From assembly GCF_027596085.1 (NCBI RefSeq), contig NC_072465.1:19648707-19712706 (forward strand): a DNA stretch of 64,000 nucleotides, read 5' to 3'. This DNA comes from Anoplopoma fimbria (lineage: Eukaryota > Chordata > Actinopteri > Perciformes > Anoplopomatidae). Of this stretch, positions 1 to 18,700 are shown one piece after another; position 1 is the stretch's first letter; each line of letters begins with the position of its first letter. The translations under genes were made by a program, and so were the position numbers. Under the pieces are notes generated by a model, which made no database searches, was not told where the DNA came from, and worked only from the letters and a program-made list of their open reading frames with translations.

Positions 1-551
1 AAAAGTATGAAGTTTAGATTTAAATAGAAAACACACACACACACACAAAAAAATACATCTAACCATGCTCTGGTCTCACACACCCAAAAACGCCATTCAT
101 AAAAACACCACACTTCACACAGAGAGGGGGCTGAAGCAAGAAGTCCGAGGGGAGGCAGGGGGGAGTAAGGGAGGGTATGGGAGGGACCACATTTTTTTCC
201 AGAGAAGCGGCGGGCTCGGCTTCCCCTCCCCCCAAACCCACCCATCTCCCTCCCACACTGTATTCTTGCCCTATAAACTGACACACTCCTCTAGCCACCC
301 CCCTCAGAGGCCAGCCAAATGGGCCGAGCGAGATGCACATCAAGTGCCGGGGTTTGACGGGAACACCCCGTGTGGGCGAAGTTTACCTGCCCATTCCCCA
401 CCCCGGTGACATGTGCTCCGAGGAGAAAATCAACAACCCCAGATGAATGACAAGAGTCGCACTAACACGAGGTTAAGCAGTGGGTATGAGTGGGGTGGGG
501 GGAGACCACAGGGAGTGTGTGGGTGACAGTCATCTGATTGGGTTCACCTAC
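1..551 (-). other. Presumed intron 1 of the sp1-like gene
   Basis: No coding exon is recognisable. The stretch has a short (AC)n run at 31-46 and a strand-asymmetric G/A-rich block at about 120-250. If 552-608 is a real exon, this is the start of its downstream intron. Confidence 0.35.
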
Positions 552-608
552 TTGTTGAGTCGTGTTTCGCTTTTGACTGTAGCCTCCGCCGCTCTCCACA
601 GCGGCCAT
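552..608 (-). CDS. sp1: Possible first coding exon of an Sp-family (sp1-like) transcription factor, partial
   Basis: A start codon at 608 (context GACATGG) opens 19 codons reading MAAVESGGGYSQKRNTTQQ. They end in phase 0 at a GTAGGT splice donor (551-546). As I remember the family, human SP1 has GGGAFSQAR in its N-terminus and an exon break just after a Gln, before ESQPSPLALL. The peptide and the phase fit that pattern. SP1 and SP7 are neighbours in mammals, and sp7 lies about 28 kb away here. All later exons, including the zinc fingers, would lie before position 1. The sequence is too short to prove the identity; another gene with a Gly-rich N-terminus is possible. Confidence 0.42.
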
Positions 609-2340
609 GTCACCCTGCTGCTGATCTGCGGAAGAAGATCACTTCTATTAAAAGTTTGAAAACACACCAATCAAAGTGTTAAAGCTGCGTTCAAAACAAA
701 CACAGTGTGGCTTTTAAAAAAAGGAATAGTCAACCTAAAAAAACAAAACAGTGCAGCATGAAACAATTGCAAGAAATTAAAAGGAAACCCAAGCCACAAG
801 TGCAGGTAAGGGCCAGCTAGCCTGTTAGCTTAGCCTCCATGAACTCACCACAACAAGTCATGTTTAGGAAAACTGCAAACGTGTTAACTCGTAAAAAGAG
901 GCTGTCTTGGTCTAGACTGCACTATAAAACACAACCAAGCTAACACGGGTGAATTCATAAAGTTAGATTATTGCGAAATAGTGTTTGAAGTGAGATCACC
1001 AGCTCTACTTATTCGGCTAAGTGTTGTTAGCTCAGTTGACTGGCAGAGGAGCGAGTTGGTCACTTCTAAACTAAGCTAGAAAACAACACAGTGTCACGCG
1101 TACAGCAGCGACTACACCTCGGATAAAGTACTTTAATTACACAGCTAATTGTTTATTTAAATGCGTGGTTTCACAAGTTGCCCGCTGAGTTTGAAAAGTT
1201 CACTTACTGCTCATAATGTGAAGACGGGAGGAGTTTCTCTGCTCTCTTTTTTCGGGTTGACAACTTTTCACAACTTCACACAAACTTGACGCGCTGCCCC
1301 TATGAAGGAGACGAGCGGGTGCGTTCGATTTACGGAGCTGCGTAGCCTGCCACCTCGGAGCATAACACCAATCCAGTAGCTTTTACACCTTTTTAATTGT
1401 CACACATTGATGGTATAGATTTTCCAAAAATAACATTAACTCAAGGCTCATCTCCTAGACTTTCTCCATATAATTGGAGTTAAAACTAACAATTGGCATT
1501 AAGTATCAAGGCCAGAATGCTAACTTCCATCAGGTTTTTTTTGAGGAAAATCGCATTAAAAATCCATACAATTCAACTTTATTTGCTGTACTAAATTCGA
1601 TTTTTTACACATATTTTTAGTAGCTAACGAGATACTAACGCATAACAGTAGCAAAACCCCGCTTGTCAGAATCGCAAACCCTTATTATTATATGAAAAGA
1701 CTCCATTTTAATGTATTTTGCACCTGTTTACTGTACTATCGCACCGTCCCGGTACACAAAAGAAGCGCACCTCTCTGGGAGCTGCTTGCGAAAGATCGCT
1801 GCTCTCCACCAATGGAAGAGCTCGTTTCTGCCAACGAGGATCAACCACGCAATCTGATTGGCTCAAAGGCGGAGAAATGGGCGGGACCAAGCATGGTAGG
1901 TTGCCTCCCTGAGTCTGATTGACGTTGGGTTATCTGTTTTCCGCTTAAATGGCGCCATGAGTTAACATGTGTTTCTAAATATTTATAAATCTCCTCACTC
2001 ATTGTGTGTTATTGTCTCATCATACAACACTGTACACATCTAATGGTCCCCCTCTTTGCTTTGAACACGGAGGTGTGGAGGGAGAAAGGCCGATTGGGTG
2101 TTTAAGTCTTGCCTCCGTGGCCACTGGCCACTCCCTGGTGGCGCCCTGTGGGCTGGGAAACGACGAGGAGGCGGGAGGAGTCCTCCAGGGTGGAGGAGAA
2201 CGGGCCCTAACGCACGCAAACACTGGCTGTAGCCGCGCTGGGTGGAGAAAATGCATCCCTTGTAGGAGGGTTTCTATCATTGGGATGTGCGAGGGGGCTG
2301 TCAGTGAAGCAGCACATGTGCCCATGTAAACAGGACAGAG
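609..2340 (-). promoter_or_regulatory. 5' UTR and promoter region of the sp1-like gene, several CpG-richer blocks
   Basis: Blocks at 1260-1370, 1740-1960 and 2030-2340 are richer in CG dinucleotides than the surrounding DNA. CCAAT-type boxes are visible at 1809-1813 (CCAAT) and 1857-1861 (ATTGG), with another GATTGG near 536-541. No open frame here resembles a protein. The most likely content is 5' UTR plus a promoter that may have more than one start site. The exact transcription start cannot be seen. Confidence 0.35.
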
Positions 2341-2509
2341 GGTGGAGTCCATCCTCAGGCCGAGCATGCATCCACCCAGCTGACACACACTGATGCTGCT
2401 ACAGTTAGTCATAGATGTGACTATTTCTCTATTATTTATTACACTAGCACACACTAACACACCCAATCAGGTCAAGCAATAGGTTATTTAACTATTTACT
2501 TATGACACC

Positions 2510-2990
2510 TTGGAGGAAGTATTTAGATCATTTAGCTACTTAAAAATAAGAATATCACAATGTAAATATGACACCTCGCTTCCAGTGCACTATCAATAAA
2601 AACCATTCAGCTGTGGAGGAAGTATTTAGATCATTTAGCTACTTAAAAATAAGAATATCACAATGTAAATATGACACCTTGCTTCCAGTGCACTATCAAT
2701 AAAAACCATTCAGCTGTGGAGGAAGTATTTAGATCATTTAGCTACTTAAAAATAAGAATATCACAATGTAAATATGACACCTTGCTTCCAGTGCACTATC
2801 AATAAAAACCATTCAGCTGTGGAGGAAGTATTTAGATCATTTAGCTACTTAAAAATAAGAATATCACAATGTAAATATGACACCTTGCTTCCAGTGCACT
2901 ATCAATAAAAACCATTCAGCTGTGGAGGAAGTATTTAGATCATTTAGCTACTTAAAAATAAGAATATCACAATGTAAATACTTCCCTGCA
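2510..2990. repeat. Tandem array, 103-bp unit, about 4.7 copies
   Basis: The word GTGGAGGAAGTATTTAGATC recurs at 2613, 2716, 2819 and 2922, a constant 103-bp spacing, with a first slightly different copy at about 2510. The copies are nearly identical (one C/T change in the first), so expansion was recent. Each unit contains AATAAA. The unit starts like a repeat that is dispersed in the same window (7.86, 39.4-40.2 and 52.5 kb) and common in percomorph genomes. The array probably expanded from one such insertion. Confidence 0.93.
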
Positions 2991-4015
2991 AGGTAAACTG
3001 CAATTAAAACTTTACTAAAATAAAAGTATGGTATTATCAGCATAAAGTAAGAATCAAAAGTGTGAGTAGCCACAGGCAGCTATAAGTACAGATAAATAAG
3101 AGAATAAATCATTTGAAAATAATAAGTGGTATATACAACTTCAATAGAAGTAAAAATAGAAATTACACAAGAGCAATTTTAGACAAGTTACAAGGTAAAG
3201 TGACAATAATAGCAGCGAGTCAGAAAGAATGCCCACTGTGTTATGCATCTATAATTACTGATGCATCATTATGAAACCAGCATACTACTCTTGTATTGAG
3301 ATAAGGCACATTTTAATTACTTTTTCCATTGTTTGATAGTTTAATCATAACAAATAGTCATATTGTATTAGCGTATCATAGTTTTGTATGTACAGCATGC
3401 CTTTTTAACAGCAGATATTTTGAAGTACAGTTGTTAATAACATTAGGAATGGCTTCGTTGTTATAAAATGTCCCAGTATGTCATGGCAGGTTCACAGGGA
3501 GGCAGCATGCAGAATATCAGGACCCTGAATCTAAGGCCACTGAATGGAATTCAGCCATCATTCTTTTTCTTATTTACATCTCTGCTTTTCCTACTGTGAA
3601 ATGTCAAAATGTCAAAAGCCCTACATCCAAGTAATCTCAACTGTCAAATACATTGTGGTCTTAAAAGTAAAATGGGGAAGTAGGAGTATAAAGTATCTTA
3701 AAATAGAAAAAGTAGCTAAAAGTACCTCACACTTAATCCTTTATCTTTCTCCTGTAGTAATTAATTTGGGCCAGTAGGAAGTCTACATTATTTATTGTTT
3801 TTCTATTTGCATAATAGCTTCCATTAAAAATGCTATAAATAGCTACTGTTGCAAAAGAAAAGTTGATTCTTCCCTTCCGAACCAAGAGAAAACATAAAGA
3901 AAGCAATCCAATAGATAAGACTATATGTGTCAAACACATTATATCAGATATAAATGTAACAAATTAAGCATAAAAAAAAAGCTCTTATGGGTTACAGGTA
4001 GTTTTGTACATCACA
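2991..4015. other. AT-rich intergenic DNA with degraded repeat sequence
   Basis: No gene is visible. The segment at 3660-3735 (AGTAGGAGTATAAAGTATC and following) resembles the internal part of the dispersed GGAGGAAGTATT repeat family. The remainder is unremarkable AT-rich sequence. Confidence 0.4.
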
Positions 4016-4096
4016 ATGTCAAAGAAAGCTAAACCCTCTGGCGCCCAGGGGAGGAAAAGAAAAGAGAAGAGGAGGAAAAACGGGGGAAAGACAGAG
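4016..4096 (+). pseudogene. Orphan N-terminal exon of a hAT/ZMYM1-like protein
   Basis: An ATG opens 27 codons beginning MSKKAKPSGAQGRKRKEKRR and ending at a GTACAG donor (4097). The Lys/Arg-rich block around PSGAQGRK is the usual N-terminus of fish hAT-transposase-derived, TTF/ZMYM1-like proteins, in which a BED or TTF zinc finger and a dimerisation domain follow. None of those parts is seen in the next kilobase. This is most likely the remnant of a transposon or processed fragment. A distant downstream exon cannot be excluded. Confidence 0.45.
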
Positions 4097-4451
4097 GTAC
4101 AGTAACTTTAATTTGTTTATCTTTAATGTAGGCCTTAATGTGTGGTTTTATTATTTGGTAAATATAAATTTCCGCCGGCGCCAACAGGCCCTGACAATTG
4201 CCAAGCAATTTGCCGCCTACATCATCCATAGTAATCCATTCCAAACCTGCCTGTCGCACGTCGAATGACGTGGGAAGGTTCTTGAACATTCGCAAACTCG
4301 TTCATTGAGCGCGACAATACAGATAACACTTATTTTACAAATTACATTTATTAGCGTTCCTAACTTTATATCTGTATTGTATTGCATTGTATTTATCTAT
4401 TTCCCTACACACTTTGAGATTCTTGAATATAAAGTGCACTATAAATAAAAT

Positions 4452-4491
<40 letters not shown>

Positions 4492-4900
4492 GTTATGGGG
4501 ATAACGTCAATAATAATAATAAAAAACATTTACCAGTTAGTAAATGCCTGCTCACCTATCTATCCATCTATCCATCCATCCATCCATCCATCCATCTATA
4601 ATCTATTCTCTAAATTAAAATTAAGGAAATTAAATTAACACAAGTAGCTAGATCTAACAAAAATAAACAAAATAAAAAGCTGCTGAGAATATGTCTTGTA
4701 TGGACTATACATTCATATTTTTGACAAAGAAAATAAATAAACATGTTGGTGTCATGTGGGAGTTTCTCTGCAATCATGCATATATGTTGAACTACTTTAT
4801 AATAATGATTGTTATCAATTATGTTGCAGTCAAGTCAACCTTTAGGTACCTCTGACATTTCTAAAAAAAACCCATCTTCCGAGTCTGTGTACTTTAGTTT
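4097..4900. other. Intergenic, with (TTA)n and (TCCA)n microsatellites
   Basis: A (TTA)n run lies at about 4453-4491 and a (TCCA)n run at about 4558-4596. No exon is recognised. A TCCA tail of this kind often marks the 3' end of an L2-type element, but no element body is readable beside it. Confidence 0.6.
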
Positions 4901-5205
4901 CTGCAGCTGCGTCCCGCGCTGATCAGACCGATCACTTCCTTCAGTCCGCCTGCTCACACTCCATCATCCTCCTGTAATGATCCGCGACTCACATGCAGAA
5001 CCTCTGACACGAATCGCAAGAAACGACCCCAAAAAAAACTGTGTCACAGTGAAGCCATCGTTGCAAAAAAAAGAAACTAGAGCAGGCTGGATGCAGTTTG
5101 AGAGTTTGCTGAAGATTGCAGATCATTTCCAGATACCTCAGCCCGCGACAACAGGAAACGAGAGAAAGAGCGACGCTGACAGAACTGAAACCTGCGTCCA
5201 TGAAG
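4900..5205 (+). promoter_or_regulatory. tespa1: Probable 5' untranslated exon of tespa1, with promoter just upstream
   Basis: A relatively GC-richer stretch ends in AAG followed by a GTAAAG donor at 5206. It precedes a good acceptor (CCATAG, 6141-6142) before the tespa1 start codon. The exon holds an ATG at 4977. If spliced to 6143, its frame runs on to a TGA at 6208-6210 and overlaps the tespa1 start in another frame. The left edge of the exon is a guess. Confidence 0.45.
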
Positions 5206-6185
5206 GTAAAGCTGCTTTTTATTCACTCGCTATTTTTGTTTAAAATATGTACTTGGAAAACTCTTAGGAGGATTACTTACTTCAGCTCATAACCAGACAA
5301 CTTTTCCTAGATGATTATGGAGAAATATATCATTTTGTTGATGACATTAGGCCAATAAAATACAGTTATGATCATCACAAAGTGTGGAATATCACTACTT
5401 CAAACATCTTTAAAATCCTACTTTCTAGTTTAGATCTATTCATTAGAATTGTATTTATTATAAGCTAACTAGGTGGCTGGTTGGGCTTATTATTGGACTT
5501 GAAATTTAGTATTATTTAGCATATTTTGATATAAATGGATTTGGATGGATCTATCTGTCATTGTGTTTATATATCTGGCCTCCTTAACTGTCAAAAGTCA
5601 TCTTACATCATTTTCTATAGCTACTAAGTATACAGTATACCTTTTTTATATGCACTGTATTTGGACACAAATAGACCTTTTATGATGCTTGGGTCTTCAT
5701 GCACCTACACACTATACAGATATTATATGTTTATTTGTGTTAATATTTAATTTTACATATTTTTAACAGAAAAGTGACCTTGAACTGGAACTTGATCAAT
5801 TGTTTAGTACTGTGTTTTGATGGAAAATATTAATTTAATTGCAGTAATGGAGTAATTATTCAACCATAGTGGTGTTGGCTACTAATCCAGGTGAAATACT
5901 ATATATTAATCCGTCAAAGTTTTAGTATTGCACCATAGTCGGCTGTTTTAGAGGCCTGTCCATCGTGCCAGATAGTACATTTTATGAGAGATCATCCTGT
6001 TGATAAGTTCAACTTTACTGATAAAGGATTCTAGCTCAAAACAGTGAATATTACAGACTTCATTGTAAAATCTCTTTAGCCTTTTAAAACAAATATCAGA
6101 GGAAAAGCTAAAACACCTTATCCGCTCCTTGTGCCTCCATAGCTGCGACCTCACAATGCTCCCCGGCTGTCTGTGAACTGAGGCG

Positions 6186-13830
<7,645 letters not shown>

Positions 13831-15733
13831 CTGAAAACCATGTAAACAACGTTAAAGTAGTGTTATCCTCCAGTGCTAATACTGAATATAGAACATTGTA
13901 AATAAGTAATAATATAGTAAAAATGTTAAAGTTGAAATGTCTGGTTGATGAAATACTGTTTGGACCATGCTTTCTTTAAATGGTAATTCAATTTATGAGT
14001 CAAACATGTTTCAAGTTATTACAACAACAGTTGGCAGTAAAATGTACAAAAAAGTTTTATTGGAAACAAATTCAATGGAGCTCACATTTCAGTTCATCGT
14101 TTCTCTAAAAACAGTTTCTACTACCACGACAAAGAAGTCTCTCTGAAATGTATTAATATCAGCATGGACGTCAATGATGTCAGCAAATAAAACTCACAAA
14201 AAAAACCCAGCAAAAGTTCCTTATTTGAATTCTCAAAAAAACAAGATGCAGATCTGCCTTTTCAGAGAATGAGGTTAACATCCAACACACTGGTGGGAGA
14301 TGTACAGAAACTCTGTCAGTCTGCATTGTGCAAAGGACATTATCTTTAAACATTGAGTGCAAACTGTCCACTATTTTCAATACATATTCCAGCTGAGTGC
14401 AAGGTGGGTGGTAATGAATCCTTAAACCAAGACACAGCAAGTAGTTGGAGAAAATAATGTGGAAATTCATGATCATCAGTTTTCAAACATAATAACAGGA
14501 ATTATAGTCACATTGACAGAAAAAAATCACAAGGGTTTAAATTATAAATGAAACAATACCAGGCATAATGGACAAAAAAACCCAATGAGACTCAACATAG
14601 TTAAATGTGGTAGGTTCTTTGTTTGGTCTTTGATATTGAAAGTCAAAAGTAACGAGAATAATGCAGAAGATTCACAGAACTCTTTCTCCCTCATTGTTAA
14701 CTAATCTTTGTCTTAAACTGAAATGGATTTACACTTTGTGCAAAAACTGTGTGCTCTTATCTTAAAAGGAGAGTTTTTGACAAAATTGTAAATTCAAAAC
14801 TGTGATAATTTTCTTTTTGCACATTGAGGAGTAACTGGGATTTTTAATTGAATTGTAATGTTATGGAGTATTTTTAAACTATCCTCACGATTAAAAAGAC
14901 ACATAGTATGAGTACTTACTCCATTACTGCTCTGAAAGCCATCAACATGAGCCCAACTCTAACAAGGATGTTTATAAAGGGGCAAAATTGCAAACATTAC
15001 ATGGTCAATTCATCAATCAATATTATTCAGTCATCTGAGTATACTGATTCTTCTCACCAAACACCAAACCTTCAACAAATATGTTGAGTTTTCAGAATTC
15101 CCAAATTTATGGCTGAACATTAACAGCACCAAAGAGGCAAACTGTTTTTTAGGGTCCAGATTAATAAACAAAAAAATCATCTGAAAGCAAGGCAGTCTTT
15201 AAAATAATTATCCTCTGATATTTATTCAGCAGAGTCCGTTTCTCTCCACGTTGCAGCACATGGCTGGAATTTTTTTCTTCTGTTCATCCTTCATTGATCT
15301 GGGATTAAACGAAGCACCAATAATTGTCAATTCCATAGCCCAATTTCTACAAACTCCTTTGGCCCTTTTGTTGCATCAAAAATTTGTCTGCAGTTATTTG
15401 GAAACTCACTGCAGGAGCACCATTTATGATTTCAGATAAAGACTTATTTTTAGGAACATCCAGTGCATCCTATGGATACTGAAAATGCCTTTTAAAATAA
15501 TATGTGACAAATATGCAAAAGGAGAGAGGTAAATGAGTTATTTGGGCAACTAAATCTTCATTGGCAACAATAAGAAATCCATGTGGCTCCGTGGGGTAAA
15601 TTTGGGGACAGAAAAAGTCTCTATTTCCACATTTGAGGTATTTGCGTTATTTGAACTCGTCAAAAAAGTGCCTCCGTCTTCCAAAGAGGAAATTCATCCT
15701 GGCAAAAGAGAGTCTGTGAGGAGGAAGATGACA
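13831..15733. other. Shared 3' region of the convergent genes tespa1 and tarbp2
   Basis: The two stop codons face each other across 1.9 kb. An AATAAA at 14186-14191 suits the tespa1 (+) transcript. TTTATT, the minus-strand signal, occurs at several places including near 14055 and 15220 and would suit tarbp2. No coding exon is seen. The two 3' UTRs may overlap. Confidence 0.5.
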
Positions 15734-18700
15734 TCACTTCCCCCCAGCCATGATTTTGAGGTACTGCAGTGCATTGTGGGCTGCATTGGCTCGAGCGGCA
15801 TCTATGCTCGGAGCAAAGCCATGGCACACTGTGATTGGCTGCGTGGACAGCTCCACTAGACACTGGCACAGGCCACTCAGACTGCGCTCCTCTGAAACAA
15901 AAACAAGAGTCCTTTTTAATATTGATTTTTATCAGCAAGATTTGAAAAACCCCCGGATATTTCAACCATCAATGCTACTTTGGAAAAGTCCCTGGAAGTC
16001 AAAAGACGCTATTTTCACGCTCCACATGCCTGAAAAAAGCACTACAGCACATTTCACTGACAGATATATAGGGCTGCCCCCTCTTATTGAACTAAGACCT
16101 CCTTAGTCGTCAACTAGTCGTTCTTTATGCTTTTTTCATGCTTAATGACTTTATTCCAAGAATCTTATCAGCATATCGCTGGTAAACACATGATTTAAAA
16201 TGGTGCTTTTTTTGTGATTCTTTGTGGAGAAACTAATTTTACAGATCTGCCATAAACCGATATTCAATTAATCAACACAATCTCTAGTTCTAATAGTCTC
16301 GTTAGTTGAGTTGACAGTCCTACAGCTATTATTTCCAAAACAAAAGTTATTACGGACTTGACAGTTATGATTCTTTTATCATACTCTCACTTACCATAAA
16401 TGGGTCAGTGACGACATTTATAATATAATTATAATGTAACCCAGATATCAGTTATACTTCATTTGCTGCTTTATTCTTTTAGTGTTTGAAAATGTATTAC
16501 TCTGCTGCAATTAAGTATTAGACTGCAACTACTGATTATTTTAATATAAATTGAAATATTATATTCTCTGTAGAAGATAAGGTTATTTAATGTCAATTAC
16601 CCATTACATGTTTTAATGCTTTAAAACTGAGAAAAACTAGTGAATGTTTTGTAATACTACTCAGTACATTAGAATTTATTGATGCATGTTTTTTTGATAA
16701 ATTATATGAACACAAGTGTGTTAATCTAGAATTCCCTGACTGCTGGTTCCTTAACAAAATTGTGCACAAATAACAAATAAATATTATTATATATATTAAT
16801 ATTCTAGTCCTTCTGTGAAGTGCCAGATAAAATGGTTCCTCCTCACTAAACTGTGACAGCATGCAGCTGCGTGCTACTTCCTCTATATCTGATAACAGTA
16901 ATACTACCCACACAGAATTTGTTTGTGGTATGTTGCCAGCAATGTGTACCCGTAATGCTGTTGAAGTCTTAAGTTTGTGCAGATGTGAAAAGTGTGAAAA
17001 ATATGCACACTAATGGTTTATCATTACACACAGTGAAAGCTCAATCAACTCATTATGTTTACATTCTCCTAACTAAAATGCATATCTTCAAGCATGTAGA
17101 CACATAACCAGTGATGTCTGTGTTCTTTAACTCCCCTGTAGTCACACTGTGATGCTCGGCAGAAGAGAATGCAATTGTAATTTATTCTAGAGTTCCTGTT
17201 TGTGAATGTTAACTCACCCAGATCCAGGTAACTGACGTCAAAGCGCTGCTCCGTGGACAGGTCATTCAGCAAAGAGCAGAAGTTGGAGTCAGTGGGCATG
17301 CCCAGAGGGTGGCTGCGGAGCTGCAGGATCTTCTCTCCAGCGGAGTTACGCAGAGAGTCCCAGGTGCAGCTGAAGCCTTTACTTTTCCCCGTCTCAGCTC
17401 TGCTCCCCATGTGCTGTGTGTGCAGGGGAGGTGAAGTTCATAGCAGTTAATAAACAATATTAAGATTTATGAGTAAGAAAAGGGGATATGGGGTGTCAGG
17501 TGCATAGTTTATGGTATTCTGCAGAACATCTGAAGGACATTGGCAGACATTATTAAGCCCTATGCAATGCAAATACGACATCTGCTTGTTATTCAGTGCT
17601 GTGCATTTTTTCCTGTTATGTGCTGAGTAACCTAATATGCATGATTTCTATCAGTATTGTCAACTGGTGCACAGAGTGGGTTCATTTCCGGTTGTGTCTC
17701 ACCATGTTGAACGTGTCTTCTTCCACGTCAGGTTCGTTGCTAGTCCTCAGGTCGACTGGGACATCGTGTATACGCGATAACATCTTAGCTGCTGCGTTTC
17801 TCTTGGCTAGCTTCTTGGAGGTCCCGCTTCCTGGAGAGGATAAAGAAACGATCACTGATTGTTGATTAGACTGATATTCATTCAGTAAGCCAATGAAAAG
17901 CTAAACAACCGCAGAGTCACCTGATACATGCTCTATTTTATGTAATCAAGTCCATGTGTTGCTCTTAAATTGTTTATTTTAGAAGCAGTCAATGTTCTTG
18001 TAATTCATGTGTTGCCAATGAATGTCAATGAAGATCAGCAATTAATAAGCACCCCTAAAAAAAGGCAGCATATATGAGTTTCTTCAATTTCAGCTGAAAT
18101 CTATCAGCATTATTTCATTAGTGCCTGAATGTTTAATCACTGACGAACAACTTCAAGGTATTTATTTAGGACAGTGTACGTTTGGAATGTTAACAAAAAT
18201 CTAAATATTACAGAAAGTGGATTTGATTTATGACAAAGCTTTTAAATACACACAGAACATCTCAAAGAATAAAACATGTATATGAATTTTACCGATTTCC
18301 ACAAATCTCTCCACTCTGCAGGTCATGGTGAACTCCTTGCGGTGTGCTGGACCAGACTCCTGGGTGACTGTGTACTCTGGCAAACGCCATCCTTTCTGCA
18401 CCACCAATTCCTGGCAGAGAAGAGATATTTTTAATAACAGTAATGGAAGCATTTATTAGTTGACAGTCAAACAGCAAAATAAAACTGCATGAGTTATCTT
18501 GTATATTCACCTGCAGAGCTCCCACAGGGTTGCATTCAGACTGCTGAGAACTGCCTGAGGTCTTCATCTCTGACTGGGAGCTGTACAGGAGATGATGTAA
18601 ATCAAACTCAGAGCAGGAAGTAATGAAACCACACAGACATTTATCTCACATGTATTAAGTTATTAGATGTACATTGAATACTGAGATGTTATATTGGCTT

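Noticed and set aside
2510..2990. Regular direct repeats as a CRISPR array
   Set aside because: The whole 103-bp unit is repeated with no unique spacers, there are no cas genes, and the DNA is vertebrate.
4977..5243. N-terminal extension of tespa1 from the ATG at 4977
   Set aside because: When spliced to 6143 the frame is different and stops at 6210. An in-frame TGA also lies 12 nt before the tespa1 ATG at 6186.
15660..15965. 101-codon minus-strand frame over the last tarbp2 exon
   Set aside because: It is the wrong frame. The true frame gives [13 protein letters not shown] and the known C-terminus.
17227..17240. CRE-like TGACGTCA inside tarbp2
   Set aside because: It falls in the coding exon (FDVSYLDL) and is explained by codon content.
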